This document shows, piece after piece, positions 1 to 8,768 of a DNA stretch of 64,000 nucleotides. The notes beneath the pieces were generated by a model. The model did not search any database and was not told where the DNA came from. It saw only the letters and a program-made list of their open reading frames with translations. The position numbers and the translations under genes are program-made. The stretch spans positions 1-64,000 of the forward strand of contig CANQRR010000004.1 of assembly GCA_947626285.1 (NCBI GenBank), read 5' to 3'. This DNA comes from an uncultured Lachnospiraceae bacterium (lineage in GTDB: Bacteria; Bacillota; Clostridia; Lachnospirales; Lachnospiraceae). Numbering within the stretch: the first letter of the stretch is position 1; the number at the start of each line of letters is the position of its first letter.

Positions 1-108
1 AATTTATATAATAATTTTGTTAAAAAGATCAAGCTTTAACACCAGTTATGCTGGTGGGAAAGTTGAGTAAATTATTTTTTAAAAATGCGCTCAGAGTGCA
101 GAAAAATG

Positions 109-1155
109 TCAAAAGCTTTTTTCCGAAAAGAGATTAGAGTTGCTCTTGTACCACTCCGCAAATTTGCGTAACCCCTCCCGAAGTTTAATTTTTGGTACAA
201 AGCCAAAATCACGCTCCAGTGCGGAGGAATCCGCATATGTAACCGGCACGTCCCCCGCCTGCATCGGCATAAGCTCCATTTGATGCTCAACGGAGAAACC
301 TTGCGGCAGAATCTCTGCACGGATCAGTTCCTCCGACAGAATATACACAAAATCCATCAGGCTTTCCGGCCTCCCGCCCCCGATATTATACAGCTTATGC
401 GGTATAATCGGTAAATCATCAGCCCCTTTTTCCTTTTTCGGTGCTTTCTTAATCACACGGACAATTCCTTCAACAACATCATCAATGTAAGTAAAATCTC
501 GTTTACAATTCCCGTAATTAAAGATATGGATTTTTTCTCCGCGAACTAATTGTTCCGTAAAACGAAAGCACGCCATATCAGGGCGTCCGAAAGGTCCGTA
601 AACCGAAAAAAAACGCAAACCTGTTGTCGGAATATCATAGAGTTTACTGTAACAATATGCCATCAACTCATTGGCTCCTTTCGTCGCCGCATAGAGTGAA
701 ATTGGCTTGTCAACTTTATCATCAGTACTAAAAGGCAGTTTTCTATTTTCACCATAGACACTTGACGAACTAGCATATATCAGATGTTTCACCGGATAAT
801 GACGACATGCTTCTAGTATATTATAGAACCCAATGATATTACTACTGATATATACGTCCGGCCTCTCAATCGAATAACGCACACCGGCCTGCGCAGCAAG
901 GTTGACAACAATATCAAAATGATATGTTTCAAATAGTGATAATATAAACTGTTTGTCTGAGATATCACCTCGTACAAATGAAAAATTGCTATACTTGATG
1001 ACATTTGCAAGGCGACGTTCTTTCAAACTAACATCATAATAATCATTCATATTGTCAATACCAACAATACGTATTTCGGATTCTTCCGCGAGCAACCGCA
1101 CACAAAGGCTATTACCGATAAAGCCTGAAGAACCAGTAACCAAAACAGTGGTCAT
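109..1155 (-). CDS. NAD-dependent epimerase, UDP-glucuronate 4-epimerase-like
   Basis: This 348-residue short-chain dehydrogenase of the extended family probably interconverts a UDP-hexuronate at C4 (UDP-GlcA to UDP-GalA) in the cytoplasm. The N-terminus carries the NAD-binding glycine motif GSSGFIG at about residues 8-14. The catalytic tyrosine and lysine lie in SLYAATKGANE near residue 155, and the RRLANV and GRPDMACFRFT segments are typical of the GlcA-epimerase branch. A ribosome binding site AGGAAAGGTG precedes the ATG. The gene starts 18 bp after the Wzt-like gene and is the last of the polysaccharide operon. With the UDP-glucose dehydrogenase at 17.6-18.9 kb it would complete a route from UDP-Glc to UDP-GalA. 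The exact substrate is inferred from family resemblance; UDP-glucose epimerase activity cannot be excluded. Confidence 0.85.
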   Translation of the reverse strand: MTTVLVTGSSGFIGNSLCVRLLAEESEIRIVGIDNMNDYYDVSLKERRLANVIKYSNFSFVRGDISDKQFILSLFETYHFDIVVNLAAQAGVRYSIERPDVYISSNIIGFYNILEACRHYPVKHLIYASSSSVYGENRKLPFSTDDKVDKPISLYAATKGANELMAYCYSKLYDIPTTGLRFFSVYGPFGRPDMACFRFTEQLVRGEKIHIFNYGNCKRDFTYIDDVVEGIVRVIKKAPKKEKGADDLPIIPHKLYNIGGGRPESLMDFVYILSEELIRAEILPQGFSVEHQMELMPMQAGDVPVTYADSSALERDFGFVPKIKLREGLRKFAEWYKSNSNLFSEKSF

Positions 1156-1173
1156 AAAAATACACCTTTCCTT

Positions 1174-2415
1174 TTATTCTATAAACAACGGAAGTTCCAC
1201 ATAACCCCAGTCACGCTTGTACATCTGATAGACCGGCCAATCCTCTGAAGGCAGTATTTCAAAGGCAATCACATCCCTAAGTGCATCAAGCTTCACCATA
1301 AGTCCACTTTTATCCATATCCACAAGCAATAATTCAAGACTGTACTTCCCCGGCAACAATCTCGATGTATCCATGCGGAAATAAGTCTCATTTTCGCCCT
1401 CGCAGGCATTCGGAAGCCTTACAAAACTGATTGCCGCCGCTGTCCCGTCCGCCGACCATATACCAACTCGCAAACAGAGTTGCCCAACCCTTTCAAGAAG
1501 CCGGAAGCGCAACATAAATCGCAGGATCTCCCTCATCGCAAACCGGGTTCGTCCGAGAATTTTAATATATGTCATGCACGCTACTCGGTTTGGATTGTGA
1601 GACGGGGTTCGTTCAAGCTGTTCTAACTCGCGCGCCTGTTCCATATAAAAACTGGCAGAGGTATAATAACGTATTGCCTCTTCTACTTTCCCGTCAAATT
1701 TCAGCTTCCCTTGGTCTAAAACAATACATCTTTTGCAGAGACTCCTAATTAGAGCCATATTATGGCTCACGAAAAGAATCGTCCTTCCCGATTCCGACAT
1801 TTCTTTAATCTTTTGAATGCATTTATTCTGAAATGCTGTGTCTCCCACCGCTAAAACCTCATCCATGACCACGATCTCTGCATCCAAATACGCTGCCACC
1901 GAAAGCCCCAACTTCAAGTACATTCCAGAAGAATAGCGCTTTACTGGTGTGTCCAAAAACTGCCCGCATTCGGAAAAGTCGACAATCTCATCCAGCTTCT
2001 GGTCAATCTTCCTCTCACTCATCCCCAGCATTGCTCCTTTAAGATAAATATTCTCACGCCCGGTCAATTCCGAATGAAAACCTGTACCCACCTCAATCAT
2101 AGAAGCCACATGACCGTTCAGAAGTATCCGTCCAACGGTAGGCAAAGTAATTCTGGCTAGAAGTTTTAGCAGAGTAGATTTGCCAGCTCCGTTGCGCCCA
2201 ATGATTCCTAAAGTCTCTCCTGCCTCAACCTCAAAGGATATATCCGACAGCGCCATGAACATCCCTTTATCATTGATTCTGCCTTCATGCAAATCATGTT
2301 CCGTCAATCTTTTCCCCAAAGGGCTATCCGCCTTATCCAGCATTATTTTCTGTCCAATAACCCCAAGCTGATACTCTTTTGAAACATGTTCCACTCGAAT
2401 CATCCTGTCTCCCAT
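1174..2415 (-). CDS. Polysaccharide export ABC transporter ATPase (Wzt-like)
   Basis: This is the cytoplasmic ATPase of an ABC-2 polysaccharide exporter, 413 residues. The Walker A motif is GRNGAGKST (about residue 73), the signature is YSSGM, and Walker B is VVMDEVLAVGD followed by a switch His in LFVSHN. After the nucleotide-binding domain (about 1-250) comes a C-terminal beta-rich extension of about 150 residues, as in Wzt proteins that read the end modification of the glycan. A second in-frame ATG lies four codons downstream, but GGGAG sits correctly for the first. The permease gene lies immediately upstream in the operon, so the two should form one exporter. What the C-terminal domain recognises cannot be read from sequence. 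Confidence 0.92.
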   Translation of the reverse strand: MGDRMIRVEHVSKEYQLGVIGQKIMLDKADSPLGKRLTEHDLHEGRINDKGMFMALSDISFEVEAGETLGIIGRNGAGKSTLLKLLARITLPTVGRILLNGHVASMIEVGTGFHSELTGRENIYLKGAMLGMSERKIDQKLDEIVDFSECGQFLDTPVKRYSSGMYLKLGLSVAAYLDAEIVVMDEVLAVGDTAFQNKCIQKIKEMSESGRTILFVSHNMALIRSLCKRCIVLDQGKLKFDGKVEEAIRYYTSASFYMEQARELEQLERTPSHNPNRVACMTYIKILGRTRFAMREILRFMLRFRLLERVGQLCLRVGIWSADGTAAAISFVRLPNACEGENETYFRMDTSRLLPGKYSLELLLVDMDKSGLMVKLDALRDVIAFEILPSEDWPVYQMYKRDWGYVELPLFIE

Positions 2416-2532
2416 ATTAATCTCCCATCCCAGTGTACAGCCTCATATTCCGCATTCATAGTATCTCATTTTCAATAAGTTGTCCCACCATTGAAAAAAC
2501 ATACTTTGCACCATTCGTTTTCCCTGCAGAAA

Positions 2533-3417
2533 TCATATGATGTCAACAAATGTCTTCTCCGCACGGTTGAACAGGATACAACCACCCACAAAAAAGAAAA
2601 GAACAGCTACCCAACTCCAGATCACGTATCCCACCTGAACATATCCCTCTCCAAAACAGAAATAACGGGCAGTCGTCATAATTGGTGTAACTGGATTCAG
2701 CATATACAGGCCAATCCACCGCTTTGGCACAAGCTGTAAGCCATATGCAACCGGTGTCAGATAAAGCCAGAGCTGCAGAGCAAAATCTACTATAAATCCA
2801 ATATCCCGATATTTCACTGTCAAAACTGCAATTATAAGTCCAATACCCAGACCGAGCAGCATCAGTTGAAAAACTGTTAACGGAAAAAACAGCATCGTCC
2901 ATGACATCCGCACTGACACGCTACCGCAAACCACCCCCACCGCAAATAAAGCACCAAACAGCAGCAGCCTGATTACTGCCATCGCCAAATCAGAAAACGC
3001 GGCAGCAATCGGTGATGCAAGCCGGGGATAGTACACCTTGCCCATAATCCGTGCATTGGCAAGAAAAGTTTTGGCAGTGTGTTTTAAAATGTTCGAAAAT
3101 AACTCCCAAAGGATATTACCAATCATATAAAACAGGAAAGCCGGAACTACCATATCACCAGATGCCACACTATCCAATGTGGGAAATTTTGCTATATTCC
3201 CAAACACAACTGTGAACACAATCGTGGTCAAAAACGGGGGAATGAACATCCATAGTGGACCCAGAACCGTCTGTCGGTATTTTGACGTAAAATCCCGTTT
3301 GGCAAATAGATGAACCAATCCACGATACCTCCAGAGGTTTCGCAACCCCAACTCCAGCCTTCCCCGTTCTGGTTCTATACAATATTTCCACTGTTCCTTA
3401 TCACTCACGCTGTCCAT
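2533..3417 (-). CDS. Polysaccharide export ABC-2 permease (Wzm-like)
   Basis: This is an integral membrane subunit of about 294 residues and roughly six hydrophobic segments, of the ABC-2 (Wzm/TagG) type. The conserved N-terminal region NLWRYRGLVHLFAKRDFTSKYRQTVLGPLWMFI style interface helix precedes the first membrane segment. The open frame extends to a GTG at 3438, but AAGGAG lies inside that extension, nine bases before the ATG at 3417, so 3417 is chosen. It pairs with the downstream Wzt-like ATPase 117 bp away. The pair would flip a completed undecaprenyl-linked glycan across the membrane. Confidence 0.9.
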   Translation of the reverse strand: MDSVSDKEQWKYCIEPERGRLELGLRNLWRYRGLVHLFAKRDFTSKYRQTVLGPLWMFIPPFLTTIVFTVVFGNIAKFPTLDSVASGDMVVPAFLFYMIGNILWELFSNILKHTAKTFLANARIMGKVYYPRLASPIAAAFSDLAMAVIRLLLFGALFAVGVVCGSVSVRMSWTMLFFPLTVFQLMLLGLGIGLIIAVLTVKYRDIGFIVDFALQLWLYLTPVAYGLQLVPKRWIGLYMLNPVTPIMTTARYFCFGEGYVQVGYVIWSWVAVLFFFVGGCILFNRAEKTFVDII

Positions 3418-3532
3418 TTGCTGAAGCTCCTTTTTCACTCCGAATACCGTCTCTTGCTTCGCACATACAAGGTGCTCTTCCTCTCATAATTTCAATGCCG
3501 TATTTATAAACACCCAGAGACGCAATTAATGG

Positions 3533-4843
3533 TTATAACCTCCAATAAAAATAACCCGCCGTTAAAAATTGTTCCTTTTTATATATACCCTTAATATCAA
3601 ACAATATCTTATGTTCATCCTTGTAATAGTGATTGAACCAATCTACAGACAGGTTTCTGAAAATCTGATGCTGTACACAAACTGCAATAGCATCTGATTT
3701 CTTCATATCTCTCAAGGAGACAATGTCAACCTCATAAAGCCTTTTCGCCTCCCGTATATCAGCAACGTCGTCAACGAGCAATACCTTTACTCCATACTCC
3801 CAAAGTTCTTTTACAATATCCATTACTTTTGTATTACGTATATCCTGACAATTTTCTTTAAAAGTAAATCCCAGAATCGCTACCTGGGCGTCTTTAACCC
3901 TTTTTCCGTTTTTGATTAAACCTTTAACAATATTCTCCGCAACATATCGTCCCATATTATCGTTTATACTTCGTCCGGATAAAATAACTCGAGAATGATA
4001 ACCAAGCTGGGCTGCTTTGGTGGTTAAATAATATGGATCTACTCCTACACAATGCCCTCCTACAAGCCCCGGTTGAAAATTTAAAAAATTCCATTTTGTA
4101 CCAGCAGCCTCAAGAACTTCTCGTGTATCTATCTCCATTTTGTGGAATATAATTGATAATTCATTCATGAATGCAATATTAATATCCCTCTGGCTGTTCT
4201 CGATAACCTTAGCAGCCTCGGCTACCTTTATGCAGGAAACCCGATGAACTCCCGCCAACGCAACTAATTCATATACATGAGCGACAATGTCTAATGATTC
4301 TTCGTCCATTCCGGAGACAATTTTAATAATCGTATCCAGACGATGTATTTTATCGCCCGGATTTGTCCTTTCAGGAGAATATCCTATCTTAAAATCTTTT
4401 CCACATTTCATGCCGGATTCATGCTCCAGCAAAGGCACACAGATATCCTCTGTAACTCCTGGATACACAGTGGATTCGTAAACAACAATAGCACCATTTT
4501 GCAGATTCCTTCCCACTGCTCTGCTAGCCTCTTCTATCGGAATCAGATCCGGTGTATGGTCGGGATTTATAGGGGTCGGCACTGTTACGATAATGAATCT
4601 TGCCTTTTTTAAGATGCTTTCATCAGAAGAAAATATCATTGGCGCATTGCGAATCGCAACATCCCCTGCTTCCCTCGTAGGATCAATTCCTTTGTTACAC
4701 AATTCAACTTTATGTTCATCAGAATCATACCCAATCACATCCAATTTCTTCGAGAATGCAACAGCAAGAGGCATTCCAACATATCCCAAACCTACTACCG
4801 CCAGTTTTTCTTTCTTTTTCAATAATTGCTCAAGCAAACTCAT
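3533..4843 (-). CDS. Nucleotide sugar dehydrogenase (UDP-HexNAc 6-dehydrogenase type, WbpA/TviB family)
   Basis: This 436-residue UDP-sugar 6-dehydrogenase oxidises a UDP-hexosamine C6 alcohol to a uronate using two NAD. The Rossmann motif GLGYVGMPLA is at residues 18-27. The catalytic cysteine lies in GLVGGHCVGVDPYYL (about residue 262), a form typical of the WbpA/WbpO/TviB branch rather than of UDP-glucose dehydrogenases. AAGGAG is eight bases from the ATG. Together with the separate UDP-glucose dehydrogenase at 17.6 kb, the cluster encodes two distinct uronate-forming enzymes. Whether the substrate is UDP-GlcNAc or UDP-GalNAc is not decided by sequence reading. Confidence 0.9.
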   Translation of the reverse strand: MSLLEQLLKKKEKLAVVGLGYVGMPLAVAFSKKLDVIGYDSDEHKVELCNKGIDPTREAGDVAIRNAPMIFSSDESILKKARFIIVTVPTPINPDHTPDLIPIEEASRAVGRNLQNGAIVVYESTVYPGVTEDICVPLLEHESGMKCGKDFKIGYSPERTNPGDKIHRLDTIIKIVSGMDEESLDIVAHVYELVALAGVHRVSCIKVAEAAKVIENSQRDINIAFMNELSIIFHKMEIDTREVLEAAGTKWNFLNFQPGLVGGHCVGVDPYYLTTKAAQLGYHSRVILSGRSINDNMGRYVAENIVKGLIKNGKRVKDAQVAILGFTFKENCQDIRNTKVMDIVKELWEYGVKVLLVDDVADIREAKRLYEVDIVSLRDMKKSDAIAVCVQHQIFRNLSVDWFNHYYKDEHKILFDIKGIYKKEQFLTAGYFYWRL

Positions 4844-4888
4844 TTATCTGGTCTCCTTGTTCCATATGGGCTCATTCCGATTTCTGGT

Positions 4889-5992
4889 TCAACAGCAAAT
4901 TTCCTTTATCTTTTTCAACAGCTGCTCCGCAATTTCTTCCTGATTTGCCCATGCCTTCATTCTCTGTTTTGCCGCCATGCCCATCCGATTTGCTTTCTGA
5001 GGATTCTCGACCAGATACTGCATCGCATGTGCCATTGCATCCACATCCCCGACCGGCACCAGCAACCCGTTTGTTCCATTGGTAATCAGATCAGCTGGTC
5101 CGGTAGGACAGTCCGTAGAGACACATGGCAACCCGGCAGCCATCGCTTCCATCAGGGCATTCGGGAAACCCTCATTGTCGGAGCCAAATACAAAAGCATC
5201 CGCTTCCTTATACTTTTTCTCTATATCTAAAACCCGCTCCGATAGAAACACACGCTCCTCAAGATGAAATTCCCGGATCAGGGTTTTCAATTCCTGCTTT
5301 AATCCGTCATTTTTTGATCGTCCATATATTGTCAGTGTGGCATACGGATCTTTGGTATAGATAAGCATTTGGGCGAATGCCTTGATCAACAGTTTCTGAT
5401 TCTTTACCGGATGTATCCTTCCCATACTGACAAAGCGGCGAATATACGCCCGCTTTTCTCTGGATATCTCCAGAAAGCTCCGGTCAAGAAGATTAGGCAC
5501 CTCAAAGATTTTTTTTTGCAAATCCTGCGGAAAGAAACTGCGCTGCGCTTGTGTTTGTATCCATATTCCATCGGCCAGAGAACATATCCTTTTCCATCTG
5601 CTCCTGTCTCTTTCCCCAGTATATTGCGTTTCCTGATTATGTCGCACGCTATATATAAAACGGGTTTTTGAGCACCAGGTCGCCAACTGAATTTTCATAC
5701 AATATTCCAATGGTAAGTTAAACGGTATGATCACATCAGCTGCTAGTTTTCGCAGCTGGCTGAACGGATGAAGCCGATTGCAAAGCCCTCTCAGCTTCGG
5801 AATTTTTACTTCGGAAGAATATGTCAGCCGATGTCGGGTAACCTTCGGATCCGGGAAATATTCATCCGGCTTCTCTTCCACGCATGCGATGTGAACGTCC
5901 TCTCCAAGCTTCACTAACATATTCGCAAACGCAACGGTCTGCCGTTCCGTTCCTCCGTTCCTGAGGTAGCTTACCACAAACACAATTCTCAT
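4889..5992 (-). CDS. GT4 glycosyltransferase, paralog 1
   Basis: This 367-residue retaining glycosyltransferase has a GT-B fold. It starts with MRIVFVVSYLRNGGTERQ, the acceptor-side glycine loop. The donor-side EX7E motif is in NEGFPNALMEAMAAGLP (about residue 285), followed by STDCPTGP and LLVPVGD. It is one of six closely related copies in the cluster. Its start lies 5 bp after the stop of the radical SAM gene at 5998, so the two are probably translationally linked. It presumably adds one sugar to the lipid-linked repeat unit at the inner membrane face. Donor and acceptor are unknown. Confidence 0.9.
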   Translation of the reverse strand: MRIVFVVSYLRNGGTERQTVAFANMLVKLGEDVHIACVEEKPDEYFPDPKVTRHRLTYSSEVKIPKLRGLCNRLHPFSQLRKLAADVIIPFNLPLEYCMKIQLATWCSKTRFIYSVRHNQETQYTGERDRSRWKRICSLADGIWIQTQAQRSFFPQDLQKKIFEVPNLLDRSFLEISREKRAYIRRFVSMGRIHPVKNQKLLIKAFAQMLIYTKDPYATLTIYGRSKNDGLKQELKTLIREFHLEERVFLSERVLDIEKKYKEADAFVFGSDNEGFPNALMEAMAAGLPCVSTDCPTGPADLITNGTNGLLVPVGDVDAMAHAMQYLVENPQKANRMGMAAKQRMKAWANQEEIAEQLLKKIKEICC

Positions 5993-5997
5993 ATGTC

Positions 5998-7020
5998 TTA
6001 CCCCAGATCATTTTCTATTAAGGAATAATAAGAACAAGCGCATCTTTTCGCGGGACAGCGCATTTTATCCCCCAAAAAACGAGGCGGATCTGTGCAGATA
6101 TTTCCAAACACAGTATCCTTAGCCGCCGTTATGCAGCGACTCATATTCCCCTGCGGATCGATTACTATGAAACGCACTCCGGAATCGCAAAGGAATCCCT
6201 GCGGCTGAAAACAAACTTCTTCATCCAAAAACAATCCTATGTCAAGGTTATGTCCGAGGTATTCTATCTTCCCGTCTTTAAAAATCACTCTGATATTTTT
6301 TTTCGGTTTTTTCATCCTGCGCAGTTTTTCTTTCACGTCTTTTGAAATAAGTGTCTTATAATCCCTTATTACAATTTCTTTCATCAGATCAGCATATTTC
6401 GCATGTTTCCGCCTAAACTGCATGTACTGTTCATAGTCCTCGTCCTGACACAGCGGATAACCGATCGTACACTGAAATCCATTTGCGTGATGAAAAAATT
6501 TTTTTAAAATCTCACGACGAATACTTCTTCCAGTCAGGATCTGCACTTTCTTAAAAAATTCCTTTTCATTTGCGAAATCTTTATAATAGCTAAAGGACAT
6601 TGTCAGTTTTCTGTTCTTTTTCCCTCTGAGTACAGTAGATAAGGTTCTGCAGGTTCTTATATCCATAGAGAGATTGGTTGTAATATGTATTTCAAGCAAC
6701 CCATCAAACTTTGCCTCCAGCAGCCGCGAGATAATGGGAATGAAGTCTTTCATTATCGTTACCTCTCCGCCAAGTAATATGATCTGTACCCTCTCCGCTT
6801 TTCCATTCAGCTCTTCTTCTATCAGACTAATTAATTTCCGACAAATTGTTTCCCTGATCTGTGCAGACTCCTTTTTCGCCTGTTGATTGTGAAATTCTTC
6901 GTTCCCCTGAACGCAAAAATCACAGCTGTAATTACACAGATATGTGACCTGCCACTGGATCACATATTTTTTTTCAATATTTCGCAGATTTTCTACGCGC
7001 AGAATGTCTGTACTCTTCAT
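5998..7020 (-). CDS. Radical SAM protein with SPASM-like C-terminus in the polysaccharide cluster
   Basis: This is a 340-residue radical SAM enzyme. The [4Fe-4S]-binding triad is CNYSCDFC (CX3CX2C, about residues 30-37), preceded by the usual hydrophobic strand. A GGE motif (LLGGEVTIM) follows near residue 83. The C-terminus has further cysteines in GFLCDSG, NMSRCITA and CPAKRCACSYY, which could bind an auxiliary cluster as in SPASM or twitch proteins. AAGGAG precedes the ATG, and the stop codon of the upstream GT4 gene overlaps its start by 4 bp (ATGA). Its place between two GT4 paralogs suggests glycan or lipid modification, but the substrate is unknown and no specific subfamily is recognised. 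Confidence 0.85.
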   Translation of the reverse strand: MKSTDILRVENLRNIEKKYVIQWQVTYLCNYSCDFCVQGNEEFHNQQAKKESAQIRETICRKLISLIEEELNGKAERVQIILLGGEVTIMKDFIPIISRLLEAKFDGLLEIHITTNLSMDIRTCRTLSTVLRGKKNRKLTMSFSYYKDFANEKEFFKKVQILTGRSIRREILKKFFHHANGFQCTIGYPLCQDEDYEQYMQFRRKHAKYADLMKEIVIRDYKTLISKDVKEKLRRMKKPKKNIRVIFKDGKIEYLGHNLDIGLFLDEEVCFQPQGFLCDSGVRFIVIDPQGNMSRCITAAKDTVFGNICTDPPRFLGDKMRCPAKRCACSYYSLIENDLG

Positions 7021-8171
7021 AACAGTTCTCCTTTTCCATTTATACTTTTCTTCAACCTCGGCCGGGAACAGACTATATTAAGCTGCCGCAAAAGCTGTTC
7101 CGCAATTTCCTCCCGACTTCCCCACAATTTCATTCTCTGTTTTGCAGTTCTTCCTATCCGATTCGCCTCCTCCGGATTTTCAACCAGGTATTGCATCGCA
7201 CACGCCATCGCATTCACGTCCCCGACCGGTACCAACAGCCCATCTTTCCCATCCGTGATCAAATCAGACGGTCCAGTGGGGCAATCCGTGGAAATGCACG
7301 GCAAGCCTGCAGCCATCGCTTCCATCAGCGCGTTCGGACAACCTTCATAGTCGGAGCTAAGTACAAAGGCATCCGCTTCTTCATACCTTTTCTCAATGTC
7401 AGAAGTATGTCCAAGCAGAAACACACGCTCCTCAAGGTGGGATTCCTGAATCAATTTTTTCAGTTCTTTCTCTGGTCTGTCATCTTTCGGCTGCGCATGT
7501 CCGTATATCGTTAGCGTAACATAAGCGTCTTTCGTCTGCATCAGCATCCGGGCAAACGCCCTGACCAGCAATTTCTGATTCTTTTGCGGATATATTCTGC
7601 TCACGCTGATAAAACGGCGAATCTGTGTGCGCTCCTCCCTGCATATTCCCAGATAATGCCGGTCGAGAATGTTGGGCACTATAAAGATTTTTTTTGTATA
7701 TATGTCTGAAAAGAAATTTCTCTGACCCTGTGTCTGAAGCCATACCCCATCCGCCAGACCGCACAGTTTTTGCCATCTATATCTGTCTTTTTCGTCGGGA
7801 TATTTTTTCTCCAAATTGTTCCGTACGGCATAAATAAAACGAGTATTTAAATACCGCGTCGCCAATTGCACTCTTATACAGTATTCCAACGGCAGGTTTA
7901 CCGGTATAATCACATCCGCCGCCAGTTTTCTCAGCTGTTGGAACAAATGCAGTCCGCTGTACAGTTTTCCTAGCTTTGGTATCTTTATTCCAGAAGAAAA
8001 TGTCAATTGGCGCCGGATAATTCTGGGATCTGTAAAATACTCATCTGGTCTATCTGTCATGTATGCAATATAGACTTCCTCTCCTAATTCCACTAACATA
8101 TTTGCAAACGCCGCCACCTGCTTTTCCGCACCGCCACCCCATAGATGCTGCGTCACAAACACAATTCTCAT
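7017..8171 (-). CDS. GT4 glycosyltransferase, paralog 2
   Basis: This is a GT-B glycosyltransferase of about 384 residues, beginning MRIVFVTQHLWGGGAEKQ. The EX7E motif is in YEGCPNALMEAMAAGLP and is followed by STDCPTGP. The open frame extends to a GTG three codons upstream, but the ATG at 8171 is preceded by GGGGTG at a suitable distance. Its 3' end overlaps the radical SAM start by 4 bp. The C-terminal tail (PRLKKSINGKGELL) is longer than in paralog 1. The donor sugar is unknown. The middle of the gene is very similar to its neighbours, consistent with origin by duplication. Confidence 0.9.
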   Translation of the reverse strand: MRIVFVTQHLWGGGAEKQVAAFANMLVELGEEVYIAYMTDRPDEYFTDPRIIRRQLTFSSGIKIPKLGKLYSGLHLFQQLRKLAADVIIPVNLPLEYCIRVQLATRYLNTRFIYAVRNNLEKKYPDEKDRYRWQKLCGLADGVWLQTQGQRNFFSDIYTKKIFIVPNILDRHYLGICREERTQIRRFISVSRIYPQKNQKLLVRAFARMLMQTKDAYVTLTIYGHAQPKDDRPEKELKKLIQESHLEERVFLLGHTSDIEKRYEEADAFVLSSDYEGCPNALMEAMAAGLPCISTDCPTGPSDLITDGKDGLLVPVGDVNAMACAMQYLVENPEEANRIGRTAKQRMKLWGSREEIAEQLLRQLNIVCSRPRLKKSINGKGELL

Positions 8172-8293
8172 ATATTTCACCCCAAATCATTTTCAATCAT
8201 CATATTCCAGAAATTCTGTTCCCTCCGGATATACCTAAATCCGCTGTACCGTTTTAAAGCCGCGAAACGGTATTTCTTCAGGCCGTGAACATA

Positions 8294-8587
8294 TCATTTC
8301 GCATACTGTGTCATTGTTTCTAGATATTTCTCCGGCAGCCCCACGTCAAACGATTTGCCCGCAACCACATATCCTATCATCCCACAACGCTTTCGAGCCG
8401 CTTCAAGAGCGTCGGTAAGTTCGATTTCTCCTTTTTCCTTTGCAGCACGTTCGACGAGTTCTCTTAACGCGTCAAAGATATCTTTTGTAATCACATACTG
8501 TCCAAAAACCGCATAATAGTTTTCCTGGCTTGCCTTTGTCTGCACATTCAGATAATTTTCAGCATAACAGACGTCAGGCTTGACTTC
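8294..8587 (-). pseudogene. C-terminal remnant of a GalU-type UTP-glucose-1-phosphate uridylyltransferase
   Basis: The frame reads YYAVFGQYVITKDIFDALREL, then a helix with EIELTDALE, and ends GKSFDVGLPEKYLETM. This matches the C-terminal third of GalU-type nucleotidyltransferases. The only usable start inside it is a GTG at 8545 with no ribosome binding site. The homologous reading continues upstream of that GTG (KPDVCYAENYLNV) until a TAA at 8588-8590. The N-terminal catalytic part with the G-rich nucleotide loop and active-site residues is absent, so this is a decayed fragment and not a small gene. The next 180 bp up to 8768 hold no recognisable remainder of the gene. Confidence 0.8.
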
Positions 8588-8768
8588 TTATTTGCAAACT
8601 ATTTGCGATATTTCCAGACTATATATAGAACGCGTAATCCATCTTTAAAACTTATTTTCTTCCCTTGCTCCTTTTCCTCGAACAGTGCGAAATCGGTACT
8701 TCCTTAATCAGAATCCTTTTTGGGGATATCTTTGTAGTAACTTCCATATTCAAATTCATTGCACTTGT

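Noticed and set aside
36-58. Hairpin CACCAG-CTGGTG after the first epimerase gene as a terminator
   Set aside because: Stem of only 6 bp and no T-run follows on the minus strand.
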